Shown: positions 9,144-16,724 of the stretch, piece after piece
How the letters are laid out: every line of letters starts with the position of its first letter
How positions within the stretch are numbered: position 1 is the first letter of the stretch
NCBI GenBank assembly: GCA_028868735.1
Contig: JAGWTW010000015.1
Span: 1-48,011 of the forward strand
Reading direction: 5' to 3'
Source of the DNA: Hyphomicrobiales bacterium
GTDB taxonomy: Bacteria > Pseudomonadota > Alphaproteobacteria > Rhizobiales > Beijerinckiaceae
Length of the DNA stretch: 48,011 nt
Program-made: the position numbers and the translations under genes
Notes under the pieces: model-generated
The model's input: only the letters and a program-made list of their open reading frames with translations
What the model was told of the DNA's origin: nothing
The model's database searches: none

Positions 9144-9726
9144 CGCGGCCGGCCAGCGCTTCGCGAAACTGGTAGAGAACCGCCGCCGTCGGCGCGTGAA
9201 TCGTATTGCGCCAGATGCGCAGGCGAATGACCGGCCTGTCGCTTTCGGGGATGGAAACGAATTCGGCGGCGTCCTCCGCCGCGATCTGCGCGATCGGCAG
9301 GCGGTGGATGGATTCGACTTCGCCGGGATTGGGAACGAGCCCCGCGACGCGTCCGCCCCAGATCACGACGGGCGTGATCACATAGCCCGAACGCGTGACG
9401 TAATCGTCGAGCAATCCGAGAACGGCCTCGGGCGCCAGAGCGAGCGCGATTTCTTCCTGCAGCTCCCGCAGCGCGGCTTGCGCCGGCGTTTCGCCGGCGT
9501 CGCAGCGTCCGCCCGGCAGCGCCCATTGCGCGGCGTGGGTGCGCAGGTTGGGCGAGCGGCGGGTGAGAAGCAGCGACGGATCGTCCGCCTCCTCGCCGTC
9601 GACCACGACGATAGCGACGGCGGCGTGCTTGAGTCTTTCCACGCCGGGCGGCGTCGGCAGCCGGGGGAAGGCGCCGAAGCGTTCGACGAGTTTTTCCCGG
9701 CCCGCCGCATCGATTGAAATGGTCAT
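9097..9726 (-). CDS. Nudix hydrolase, CoA pyrophosphatase-like
   Basis: A 209-residue Nudix hydrolase. The region LLTRRSPNLRTHAAQWALPG, followed by GRCDAGETP and ALRELQEEIAL, combines the Nudix box (G-x5-E-x7-REx2EE) with the LLT-R-x5-LR-H pattern of CoA pyrophosphatases (NudL-type), which cut coenzyme A to 3',5'-ADP and phosphopantetheine. CoA specificity is an inference from that pattern. The ATG at 9726 was chosen; a longer frame adds 19 residues without family likeness. The gene ends inside the convergent SulP gene (47-bp overlap), and lies 106 bp downstream of a glycosyltransferase gene on the same strand. Confidence 0.88.
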   Translation of the reverse strand: MTISIDAAGREKLVERFGAFPRLPTPPGVERLKHAAVAIVVVDGEEADDPSLLLTRRSPNLRTHAAQWALPGGRCDAGETPAQAALRELQEEIALALAPEAVLGLLDDYVTRSGYVITPVVIWGGRVAGLVPNPGEVESIHRLPIAQIAAEDAAEFVSIPESDRPVIRLRIWRNTIHAPTAAVLYQFREALAGRVTRVAEMEQPVFAWR

Positions 9727-9832
9727 GCGAAATTGTACAGGCCGGCGTGCTTTCGTCCAATGCGCAGGGGTCGCGGCTGTCATCCCGCCCGAAAGGCGCC
9801 GTCGACATGCGGGCGGGCCTTCGAGGACCAGG

Positions 9833-11095
9833 TCAGCCGGCCCGCGCGCCAGGGACTGGAGCGCGCCCCGTCGCAGCGATAAGCGGCGTTGCTATCCCGG
9901 CAAGCTGGCGCGCATAGGCTTCCTCGCTGAAATGCGCGTCATAGGCGGCGCGCGTCGCGCTCGCGCTGCGTTGCGCCGCCGTCGACGGGGGACGCGCGGC
10001 GGCGTCGCGCAGCGCCGCGGCGAAGGTCTCGGCGTCCTCGGCGAGCGTCACGTTGCCGAGCCTCGACGGATCGATGTTCATGCCGCGAAAAGCGTGCGCC
10101 GTCGCGATCAGCGGCAGGCCGCTCGCCATCGCCTCGACCGATTTGATCGAAAGGCCCGTGCCGCTCGTCGTCGGCAGCAGTGCGAGTTTTGCATTCGCGT
10201 AGATGTCGTCGATCCGTTCGACCCGACCGGCGAACCAGCCGCGATACTTCTCATAGGTCGCAGCATCGGCGGAACGCACGCCGGCGTCGACGGATCCGTA
10301 GATGCGCACGCAAACCTGCGGCGCGCGCGGCGCGACCTCGCGCAGAAACCACAACGCGCTTTCGACATTGGCGCGGTTCCAGCTCGACACCAGCACGATT
10401 TCGTCGCCGCCCGGCCCCGTCGGCACGGCCGGCACCGGCGGATAGAGCAGCACATGCTTTTTCTGCGGCAGCAATGCGCGAAAAGCGTCGTCTTCTTCCG
10501 CGTTGAGATGCAGCAGCACGTCGGCGCGGGCCATCCAGTCGAGTTCGCGCGCGAGCATTTGGTCGTAGCTTGCGAGCGGCCGCAGCCAGGGCGCGCCTTC
10601 GTTCATGATCGTGAACTGCCGCGCTTGCAGGTCGTGGCTGTCGAGCAGGATTTTCGCGCCGCGCGCGAGCCGCAGCGCGACGGGCATGCAGAAGAAATGA
10701 TTGCAATGGACGAGATCGAATGTCTCGTTCGAAAGCCGGCCGTCGAGCATTGCGCGCGAGATCATGCCGGCGCGGATGACGGCCTGGTCGCCGTGGATGT
10801 ACGGCCAGAGAACCTTGGCGAGAAACGCTGGCTCCAGCACGGCGTGCAGCGGCGCGCCGGCGTAATGGCGTTCGTGCGCGTCGAGTTCGGGCGTCGCCTT
10901 GCGATAGCCGTTCCAGATCCAGCTCCGCGAGGGCTTGAAGCCCGGTTGGTCGGAACAGGCGATCGTCACGACCTCGGCGCCGAGGCTCGTCCAGGCCTCG
11001 ATCTGGCCGATCACGACCTGATAGGTGCCGCAGGAATGCCAGGCCGGATGCACGATCGCCACGCGCTTTCCGGCGAAGGGCCGCTCGCCGTTCAT
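9833..11095 (-). CDS. Glycosyltransferase, GT-B fold (first of a tandem pair)
   Basis: A 420-residue group 1-type glycosyltransferase. The C-terminal nucleotide-sugar site shows GTGLSIKSVEAMASGLPLI, the E-x7-E region of retaining GT-B enzymes. The N-terminal domain opens with the unusual AIVHPAWHSCGTYQV and contains VHCNHFFCMP. Both are shared almost word for word with the next gene upstream, so the two are paralogues from a tandem duplication; PTGPGGDEIV links the domains in both. Start ATG overlaps the TGA of the upstream paralogue by 4 bp (ATGA, 11092-11095), meaning translational coupling. No signal peptide is seen. Likely role: adding sugars to an envelope glycan or lipid; acceptor and donor unknown. 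Confidence 0.88.
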   Translation of the reverse strand: MNGERPFAGKRVAIVHPAWHSCGTYQVVIGQIEAWTSLGAEVVTIACSDQPGFKPSRSWIWNGYRKATPELDAHERHYAGAPLHAVLEPAFLAKVLWPYIHGDQAVIRAGMISRAMLDGRLSNETFDLVHCNHFFCMPVALRLARGAKILLDSHDLQARQFTIMNEGAPWLRPLASYDQMLARELDWMARADVLLHLNAEEDDAFRALLPQKKHVLLYPPVPAVPTGPGGDEIVLVSSWNRANVESALWFLREVAPRAPQVCVRIYGSVDAGVRSADAATYEKYRGWFAGRVERIDDIYANAKLALLPTTSGTGLSIKSVEAMASGLPLIATAHAFRGMNIDPSRLGNVTLAEDAETFAAALRDAAARPPSTAAQRSASATRAAYDAHFSEEAYARQLAGIATPLIAATGRAPVPGARAG

Positions 11096-12372
11096 CGCGT
11101 CACCAGCGGCAGGACGGTCGACAGGATCGAGGCTTCGTAAGCCGCCGGGCTGAAGTTCGCCTCATAGAATCTTCGCGTGTCGCTGACCTCGCGCGCCGCG
11201 CCATTCGAGCGGGGATCGCGCGCGGGTCCCGCAAGCGCGGCTTTCTCCAGCGCGGCGGCGAAACTTTCCGCGTCCTCGCACAGCGCGACGTTGGAAAGCC
11301 GCGCCGGATCGACGCGCATGCCGCGAAAGGCCTGCGGCGTTGCGATCAGCGGCGCGCCGCAGGAGAGCGCTTCGACCGCCTTGATCGAAAGGCCGTGGCC
11401 TTCCGTCGTCGGCAGGAGAACGAGCCCGGCGTTGGCATAGATCGCGCCGATGTCGTCGACACGGCCGAGAAACAAACGCTTCCATCGTTCGTAAAGCGCG
11501 GGGTTGCGCGCCTTCAACGCGGAATCCACATTGCCGGCGATCTTCACCCGCGCGTGCGGCGCCTTCGGCACGACCTGGTCGAGAAACCATTCGACGCTGA
11601 GCGTGTTCGGATAATTCCCGCTCGCGACGATGACGATGTCGTCGCCGCCCGGGCCGGTCGGCGCTTCCTCGACCGCCGGATAGACGAGCGCGTTGCGCAT
11701 GTCAGGCAGCAGTCGCTCGAACGTCGCGCATTCCTCGGCGTTGAGATGCACGAGAAGATCGGCCTTGCGCAGCCAGTCGAGTTCGGTCGCGAGCATCGCG
11801 TCATACGATGCGCGCGGCGGCACGATAAAAAGCCCCTCGTTGCGCAGGTCGTATTGCAGCGCCTGCACGTCCTGCGTCTCGATCACGAGCGGGGCTGCGG
11901 CCGAGAGATTGCGCGCCGCCGGAATGCAGAAGAAATGATTGCAATGGACGAGATCGATCCTGCGGCCCGCGAGCGCGGCCGGCAGGCGCGCAAGTCCCGT
12001 CATGGCGGCGGTCGCCGCCGCGTGGTCGCCATGGATCAGCGGCCAGTAGACGTCCCGCCAGAACGAGGCCCGCGCGAAAACGCCTCCCGGCATGTTTGCG
12101 TAATAGCGCTCGTCCGCCGGCATGTCCTGCGTGTGCGAAATGTAGTCCCGCCAGCGCGGGCTCGCGAGATCCGACTGACCGGGAGGCCATTCCCGCACCG
12201 ACAGCGAGATCACGTGCGCGCCGAGCGCCCGGTAGACAGCCGCCTGCGAGACGTTGACCTGATAGGAGCCGCAGGAATGCCAGGCGGCGTGAACGACCGC
12301 GACCGTGCGGCCTGCAAGCGGCGCCGCCGGCTTTGCCCCGCTTTCCCCGCCGATGGTCGTCGATTGCGCCAA
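11092..12372 (-). CDS. Glycosyltransferase, GT-B fold (second of a tandem pair)
   Basis: A 426-residue paralogue of the following gene. Shared landmarks are AVVHAAWHSCGSYQV near the N-terminus, HGDHA, VHCNHFFCIP, the LNAEE motif after ELDWLRKADLLVH, PTGPGGDDIV, and the C-terminal EGHGLSIKAVEALSCGAPLI. Expected to be a cytosolic retaining glycosyltransferase. It is first of the minus-strand operon and divergent from the GT-A gene at 12497 across about 125 bp, which contains two direct copies of TCGCCGCCCCGG (near 12405 and 12429) that could be regulatory or chance. Substrate unknown. Confidence 0.87.
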   Translation of the reverse strand: MAQSTTIGGESGAKPAAPLAGRTVAVVHAAWHSCGSYQVNVSQAAVYRALGAHVISLSVREWPPGQSDLASPRWRDYISHTQDMPADERYYANMPGGVFARASFWRDVYWPLIHGDHAAATAAMTGLARLPAALAGRRIDLVHCNHFFCIPAARNLSAAAPLVIETQDVQALQYDLRNEGLFIVPPRASYDAMLATELDWLRKADLLVHLNAEECATFERLLPDMRNALVYPAVEEAPTGPGGDDIVIVASGNYPNTLSVEWFLDQVVPKAPHARVKIAGNVDSALKARNPALYERWKRLFLGRVDDIGAIYANAGLVLLPTTEGHGLSIKAVEALSCGAPLIATPQAFRGMRVDPARLSNVALCEDAESFAAALEKAALAGPARDPRSNGAAREVSDTRRFYEANFSPAAYEASILSTVLPLVTR

Positions 12373-12496
12373 TCCGTTGATCCGACGTTGATTTCTGGCG
12401 TCGCCGCCCCGGCTATTGTCTTCGCCGCCCCGGATATGAGAGGAAGGCGCCGAATGGCGGCCCGAGCCGCCGACGCGACTTCATAAGGACCCCCGC

Positions 12497-13351
12497 TTGT
12501 CGAATCCAGAGCAATCGGCCGCTGCCGGCGCCCGCCGCGGGATGGCCATCGTCGCCAACGACAAGATCGCCGACTGGCTGCTGCCTTTTCTGGAGAGCTG
12601 GGAGCGGACGAATTCCCGCATCCCGCTCTACCTCGTGCCCTATGACGACAATCTGACGATTACCCGCAAGGCCGCGAAAGCCTATGGCGCAACCATGGTC
12701 GAGGAGGTCGACCGGCGCATCGACAAGCTCGCGGCCGAACTCTATCCGCTGTTTCCCGGCCATCGCCGGCGCTTGCGCAAGCTGCAGTCGCTCGCCCTGC
12801 CGCTCGACGAAGTCGTCTATATCGACGTCGACATCGTTCTGTACCGCGACTTCGCGCCCATGTTCGGGCTGTTGAAGAAAGGCGAGACCGATTTCATCGT
12901 CGCCTCGCCGTCCTTCGAATATGTCTACAACAAGAAGAAGGACGAATATCCCGATCTCAAGGACGCGCTCCTGTTCAACGACGGCTATTTCGTCACGTCG
13001 AACAAGATCCTCAATCTCGACATGTTTGTGGATACGATGGCGCGCGACGCCAGGCTCTTCCACAAGGTGCGCAAGCGCGGCATGTTGTTCGCCCAGCCGG
13101 TGGTCAATTTCACATGCCATCGCAACGCACTGAAGATCAGGTTGATGTCGGATCTCATCCCCAACGCCTCGCACGAGACTTTCTACAAGGCGACGGGCGT
13201 GACGTTCAAAGACGGCGCGCCGCTGGATAAGGACGGGCGGGAAATCTACTTCTGTCACTGGGCCGGCTTGCAGACAAAGCCCGGCAAGCTCGCTTTCGAC
13301 GACGCCTGGCGTGAATTGTCGGAGGCGGCCTGGAAGAGGGTCGGACACTGA
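12497..13351 (+). CDS. GT-A-type glycosyltransferase-like protein with DVD motif
   Basis: A 284-residue protein. EVVYIDVDIVLYRDF (Asp110-Val-Asp112) is a DXD metal/nucleotide-sugar motif, and LFNDGYFVTS downstream resembles the second half of GT8-like active sites; HCHWA-type ending FCHWAG is near the C-terminus. I infer a GT-A glycosyltransferase but cannot assign a family with certainty. The start is taken as TTG at 12497 because AAGGA lies 8 bases upstream; the next choice is ATG at 12542 (MAIVANDK), which is where family-like sequence clearly begins. Its TGA overlaps a possible CTG start of the LptF/G-like gene. Confidence 0.72.
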   Translation: MSNPEQSAAAGARRGMAIVANDKIADWLLPFLESWERTNSRIPLYLVPYDDNLTITRKAAKAYGATMVEEVDRRIDKLAAELYPLFPGHRRRLRKLQSLALPLDEVVYIDVDIVLYRDFAPMFGLLKKGETDFIVASPSFEYVYNKKKDEYPDLKDALLFNDGYFVTSNKILNLDMFVDTMARDARLFHKVRKRGMLFAQPVVNFTCHRNALKIRLMSDLIPNASHETFYKATGVTFKDGAPLDKDGREIYFCHWAGLQTKPGKLAFDDAWRELSEAAWKRVGH

Positions 13352-13410
13352 GCGCGCCTTCGCCCACGAACGGTTCGCCGCGGCTCCTGTCGATCTATCT
13401 CGGCAAGCGC

Positions 13411-14514
13411 GTGCTGATCGGCGCCTTCGTCGTTCAGACCGCGCTCACCATTCCTGTCGTCCTGTCCGCGCTCTTCCATCAATTGCCGCCGGCGGCGATG
13501 CGCGGCGGCCTCATCGGGCCGGCCCTCATCGGCACCATGCCGACGGTCACCTACATCGCATTGCCGATGGCGTTCGGCGTCGCCGCCGCGCTCGAATTCT
13601 CGCGCATGGCGGCCGACGGAATGATCGCCGTGCTCTATTCGCTGCGCCTGTCGGCCTGGTCGATCGCGCGGCCAGCCATCATCTGCGCGATCGGCGCGAC
13701 GCTGTTCGGCTATCTGCTCTCGTGCTGGATCGCGCCGCGCTACGTCGGCACGATGCACGACGTCCTGAACGTCATCCGGCATTCGCTCAATCACCGCATG
13801 CTCGAGCCCGGCCAGTTCTATTCCTTCGACGACGGCAAGCGCACGGTCTATTTCGAACGTTGGGACACGCCCGACATCGCGTCCAACGTATTCATCCGCC
13901 AATATTCGGAAGAAAAGAAAACCGAGGAAACCATCACGGCGAGCAAGGCCGAATTCCGCCGCAACGACGCCAACGTGGTCATGGTTCTGAGCCATGGACA
14001 GATTCAGAGCCGGCCGGACGGCGGCGAGCATGTGCGCGTATCGGATTTCGACGAATATGCGATTTCGCTGCCCATGCAGGGCGCGAAGGGCCTGCCGCCG
14101 CGATCGTGGAAGGGCGTCTTCGAACTCTCGATGTTCGATTTCATCGGCTATCTGAAATTCGCGGTCTACGATCCGCGCATCTTCGGCGAATGGGCCTCGG
14201 AAGCCGTCAAGCGGTTCGCCATCCCGTTGCTTGCGCTCGCGCACACGCTGCTGGGCGTCGGCCTCGTCCTCAACGTGGCGAGCGCGACGGGCCGCAGGTC
14301 GATCGCTGCGAGCGCGGTGATCGCGGTGCTGCCGGCCGTGCATATCGGCATACTCGTGGCGGCCGAAGCGCTCGTGCGCGTCAATCCGCTCTTCGCCATT
14401 TTCGTGACGGCGTTGATCCTTGGCGAAATCGCGATCGGCGCGTGGCTGATCCAGCGCCAGCAGCGGGGGCGGATCGTCGAGCGCGCGTCCGCGCCCACGC
14501 TTGCGCGCGCCTGA
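13411..14514 (+). CDS. Lone LptF/LptG-family permease
   Basis: The protein has the LptF/LptG (YjgP/YjgQ) layout: N-terminal transmembrane pair with LPMAFGVAAALEFSRMAADG, the cytosolic coupling segment RLSAWSIARPA, a beta-rich periplasmic domain (about residues 115-255) with SFDDGKRTVYFERWD, and three C-terminal helices. LptF and LptG normally occur as two adjacent genes moving lipopolysaccharide with LptBC; here there is only one, embedded in glycan and lipid genes. The listed GTG gives 367 residues, but the frame is open further upstream and SIYLGKR just before it looks like family sequence. GAAGAGGG lies 7 bases before a CTG at 13348, which overlaps the previous stop, so translation may begin there. 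Role inferred: export of a (glyco)lipid. Confidence 0.82.
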   Translation: MLIGAFVVQTALTIPVVLSALFHQLPPAAMRGGLIGPALIGTMPTVTYIALPMAFGVAAALEFSRMAADGMIAVLYSLRLSAWSIARPAIICAIGATLFGYLLSCWIAPRYVGTMHDVLNVIRHSLNHRMLEPGQFYSFDDGKRTVYFERWDTPDIASNVFIRQYSEEKKTEETITASKAEFRRNDANVVMVLSHGQIQSRPDGGEHVRVSDFDEYAISLPMQGAKGLPPRSWKGVFELSMFDFIGYLKFAVYDPRIFGEWASEAVKRFAIPLLALAHTLLGVGLVLNVASATGRRSIAASAVIAVLPAVHIGILVAAEALVRVNPLFAIFVTALILGEIAIGAWLIQRQQRGRIVERASAPTLARA

Positions 14515-14524
14515 CGTCGCTTCG

Positions 14525-15292
14525 TCAGGCGACCTCGACCATCGCTTCGTCCTCGTCGTCCTTGCGGACGGTCGCGATATAATTCGGGATGACGATCTTC
14601 GGGTCGCCGATCTCGCGGACGCGGCCGGCGTCGATCCACACGACGCGCGTGCAGAGCGTCTTGAGATAATCGAGCCCGTGCGACACGACGAGGATCGTGC
14701 CGCGCCTGGCGAAATCCGCTATGAATTCCTCGCATTTTTTCGCGAAGGCTTCGTCGCCCACCGACAGCGCTTCGTCGACGATGAGAATGTCCGCATCGAC
14801 ATGCGCGCAGATCGAGAAGGCGAGCCGCGCCACCATGCCGCTCGAATAGAGCTTCATCGGCTGGTCGAAGAACATGCCGATCTCGGCGAAATCGGCGATG
14901 GCGTCGAGCTTCTGCAGCGCATCCTTGCGCTTGAGGCCGAGGATGGCGGCGCCGATCAGCGCGTTTTCGCGCCCCGTGAGGCTGCCGTCGAAGCCCGCGC
15001 CGAGCGCGAGAATCGGCGCGACGCGGCCATTGACCTCGATCTCGCCCTTGGTGGGGCGGGTAATGCCGCACAACAATTGCAGCAGCGTGGTCTTGCCGGC
15101 GCCGTTGCGCCCGATGATGCCGACGCACTCGCCCTTCTTCACCTCGAACGAGACGTCCTTCAGCACCCAATGCTGCTTGTAGAAGGTCTTCAGCCAGCCG
15201 AACAGGGCCTGCATGAGCTGGTCGTTGCGACGCAGATAGAGCTGAAAGGCCTTGCCGACGTTGCGGCAGCCGATGGCGATATCAGATGACAT
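14525..15292 (-). CDS. Polysaccharide/lipid ABC exporter ATP-binding subunit (Wzt/KpsT type)
   Basis: A 255-residue ATPase. Walker A is GRNGAGKTT (61-69), the signature is LYSSGMVARLAF in place of a classic LSGGQ, and Walker B is ILIVDEALSVGDEAF. This altered signature and the phrase PILALGAGFDGSLTGREN are typical of the TagH/Wzt/KpsT subfamily that exports capsule, O-antigen or teichoic acid chains. At 255 residues it lacks the C-terminal carbohydrate-binding domain of long Wzt proteins, so it resembles KpsT and short Wzt. It overlaps the permease gene by 11 bp and pairs with it. Confidence 0.93.
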   Translation of the reverse strand: MSSDIAIGCRNVGKAFQLYLRRNDQLMQALFGWLKTFYKQHWVLKDVSFEVKKGECVGIIGRNGAGKTTLLQLLCGITRPTKGEIEVNGRVAPILALGAGFDGSLTGRENALIGAAILGLKRKDALQKLDAIADFAEIGMFFDQPMKLYSSGMVARLAFSICAHVDADILIVDEALSVGDEAFAKKCEEFIADFARRGTILVVSHGLDYLKTLCTRVVWIDAGRVREIGDPKIVIPNYIATVRKDDEDEAMVEVA

Positions 15293-16079
15293 CGACGATC
15301 ACCGACCGATATTCGTTGAAGAAACGATAGCCGAACAGGAAGACGGCGTAGGAAGCGACGAAACAGGCGCCGTATTCCAGCGCGCCGGGCAGACGGCCGT
15401 AGATCACCAGATCGCGCAACATGCCGATGAAATCGCCGACGAGATTGAACTTGAACCAGAATTGCAGGTTCGGCGGCAATTGCTCGATCGAGAAGAAGAC
15501 GGGCGTTCCGAACATGAGCAGCGGCACGATCGCCACCATGAGATGCGACACGTCCTTCGTGAACGCGCCGAGCGCCATCAGGAACCAGCACATGCCGAGC
15601 ATGAGCAGCGCGAACGGAACGACGACGATCGGAAACAGGACGACGGTCCACGGAAGCGTGTGGGCGGTGACGAGCCGGAACACGATCAGGGTGGCGAAAC
15701 TGACGCCGGCGTAGATCATCGCGCGGGCGAGCGCCGTCCAGGCGACGGTTTCGGCCGGGAAGATCGACTTTTTGATGAAATTGGCGTGCTCGTGCATCAG
15801 CAGCGGCGCGCGCGCCAGCAGTTCCGCGAACGTATTGTAGAGAATGAGCCCGCAGAAGCTCGCGGCGGCGTAATCGAGCGTCGATATGCCCTTGGCGACC
15901 GTCGGCGCGGCGATCGAGAAGATCGTCGTATAGGCGGCCAGCATCGCGAGCGGGGCGAAGATCGCCCAGATCCAGCCGAGGAAGGAATCCCGGAAGCGGG
16001 AGGCGAACTCCCGGCGCACCACCGCCCGGATGAGTTCCTGATGATGCCAGGCCCTTTCGAAGGGCGTGAAAAGCGTCAT
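15282..16079 (-). CDS. ABC-2 type exporter permease (Wzm/KpsM type)
   Basis: A 265-residue integral membrane protein with six hydrophobic segments. RAVVRREFASRFRDSFLGWI near the N-terminus is the amphipathic region seen before the first helix in Wzm/KpsM permeases, followed by WAIFAPLAMLAAYTTIF. The substrate would be a long-chain glycan or glycolipid made in the cytosol. Start ATG at 16079 (TLFTPFERAWHH) is chosen over an open frame extending to 16145, whose extra 22 residues are not family-like. It is the first gene of the minus-strand exporter operon, divergent from the acyl carrier protein gene. Confidence 0.9.
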   Translation of the reverse strand: MTLFTPFERAWHHQELIRAVVRREFASRFRDSFLGWIWAIFAPLAMLAAYTTIFSIAAPTVAKGISTLDYAAASFCGLILYNTFAELLARAPLLMHEHANFIKKSIFPAETVAWTALARAMIYAGVSFATLIVFRLVTAHTLPWTVVLFPIVVVPFALLMLGMCWFLMALGAFTKDVSHLMVAIVPLLMFGTPVFFSIEQLPPNLQFWFKFNLVGDFIGMLRDLVIYGRLPGALEYGACFVASYAVFLFGYRFFNEYRSVIVDVI

Positions 16080-16172
16080 GGGGCCGATCTTGGTCCTGTT
16101 TCTGCTGTGCGACCGCTCTGCGAAGCCGTTCGATAGCGAAACCACGCCGTTCGACGCGCTCTAAGCCGTTGC

Positions 16173-16227
16173 GACAGCTCGCGCTGTCTGCCGCGCGGCT
16201 TGTTCGCGGGCAGCCTTCGGCCGCCCG
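16173..16227. promoter_or_regulatory. Two inverted repeats in the divergent exporter/ACP intergenic region
   Basis: The 370 bp between the exporter permease (minus) and the acyl carrier protein (plus) contain no convincing gene. Two hairpins stand out: a perfect inverted repeat GACAGC-TCGC-GCTGTC at 16173-16188, and a longer stem at 16207-16227 (CGGGCAGCC, loop TTC, GGCCGCCCG, with one mismatch). Either could be an operator or a leader hairpin for one of the two operons. No clear sigma-70 promoter was recognised by eye. Confidence 0.35.
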
Positions 16228-16448
16228 TGTCGATGGCGCGTGTGTAGACCAGTTCCCGTTCGTCGCGTCAATGGCGGGCGCAGGGCTGCGCCAAAGGGCT
16301 TTATTTCCGCGTCCGACTGCCGTAACCAAGGCCTCCGCGCCGCAGCCTCGCGCTGCGACGCTTCATCGCCCGGGCGCGGCCGGGCGTCTGCGCCGCCGCA
16401 AGCTGTGCAGCGCCGTTGCCGCGACGCGCCAAAAACCGTCAAACGGGG

Positions 16449-16724
16449 GTGTATGTGGAACCCGTCGCCAGCGACAACAGCAAGATGTACGACGAGATCA
16501 TCGACGTCATCTGCAAGGAAGGCATGGTCGATCGCGAAAAGCTCACGCCGGACGCCACGATCGAGAGCCTGGACCTGAAGTCGATCGACATCGTCATGAT
16601 CCTGACCGCGATCGAAGAGAAATTCGACGTCTATATTCCTATGGACGGCTCCTTCCAGGAGGCCAAGACCGTTCAGGACCTGATCGACGCGCTGGCCGAC
16701 CACATCAAGAAAGAGAAGAAGTGA
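16449..16724 (+). CDS. Acyl carrier protein
   Basis: A small acidic four-helix carrier protein of about 90 residues. The phosphopantetheine attachment site is in SLDLKSIDIVMIL, where Ser takes the place of the DSL serine (residue 45 from this start), followed by the usual acidic helix IEEKFDVYIP. The start is uncertain: GTG at 16449 or 16455 follows GGGGG, while ATG at 16485 opens right on helix 1 but has no visible ribosome binding site. It is separate from the housekeeping AcpP by context: it heads an operon of lipid genes and ends at the ketoacyl synthase start. In Caulobacter a dedicated ACP is among the genes needed for ceramide synthesis, which is the closest functional model (inference). 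Confidence 0.88.
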   Translation: MYVEPVASDNSKMYDEIIDVICKEGMVDREKLTPDATIESLDLKSIDIVMILTAIEEKFDVYIPMDGSFQEAKTVQDLIDALADHIKKEKK

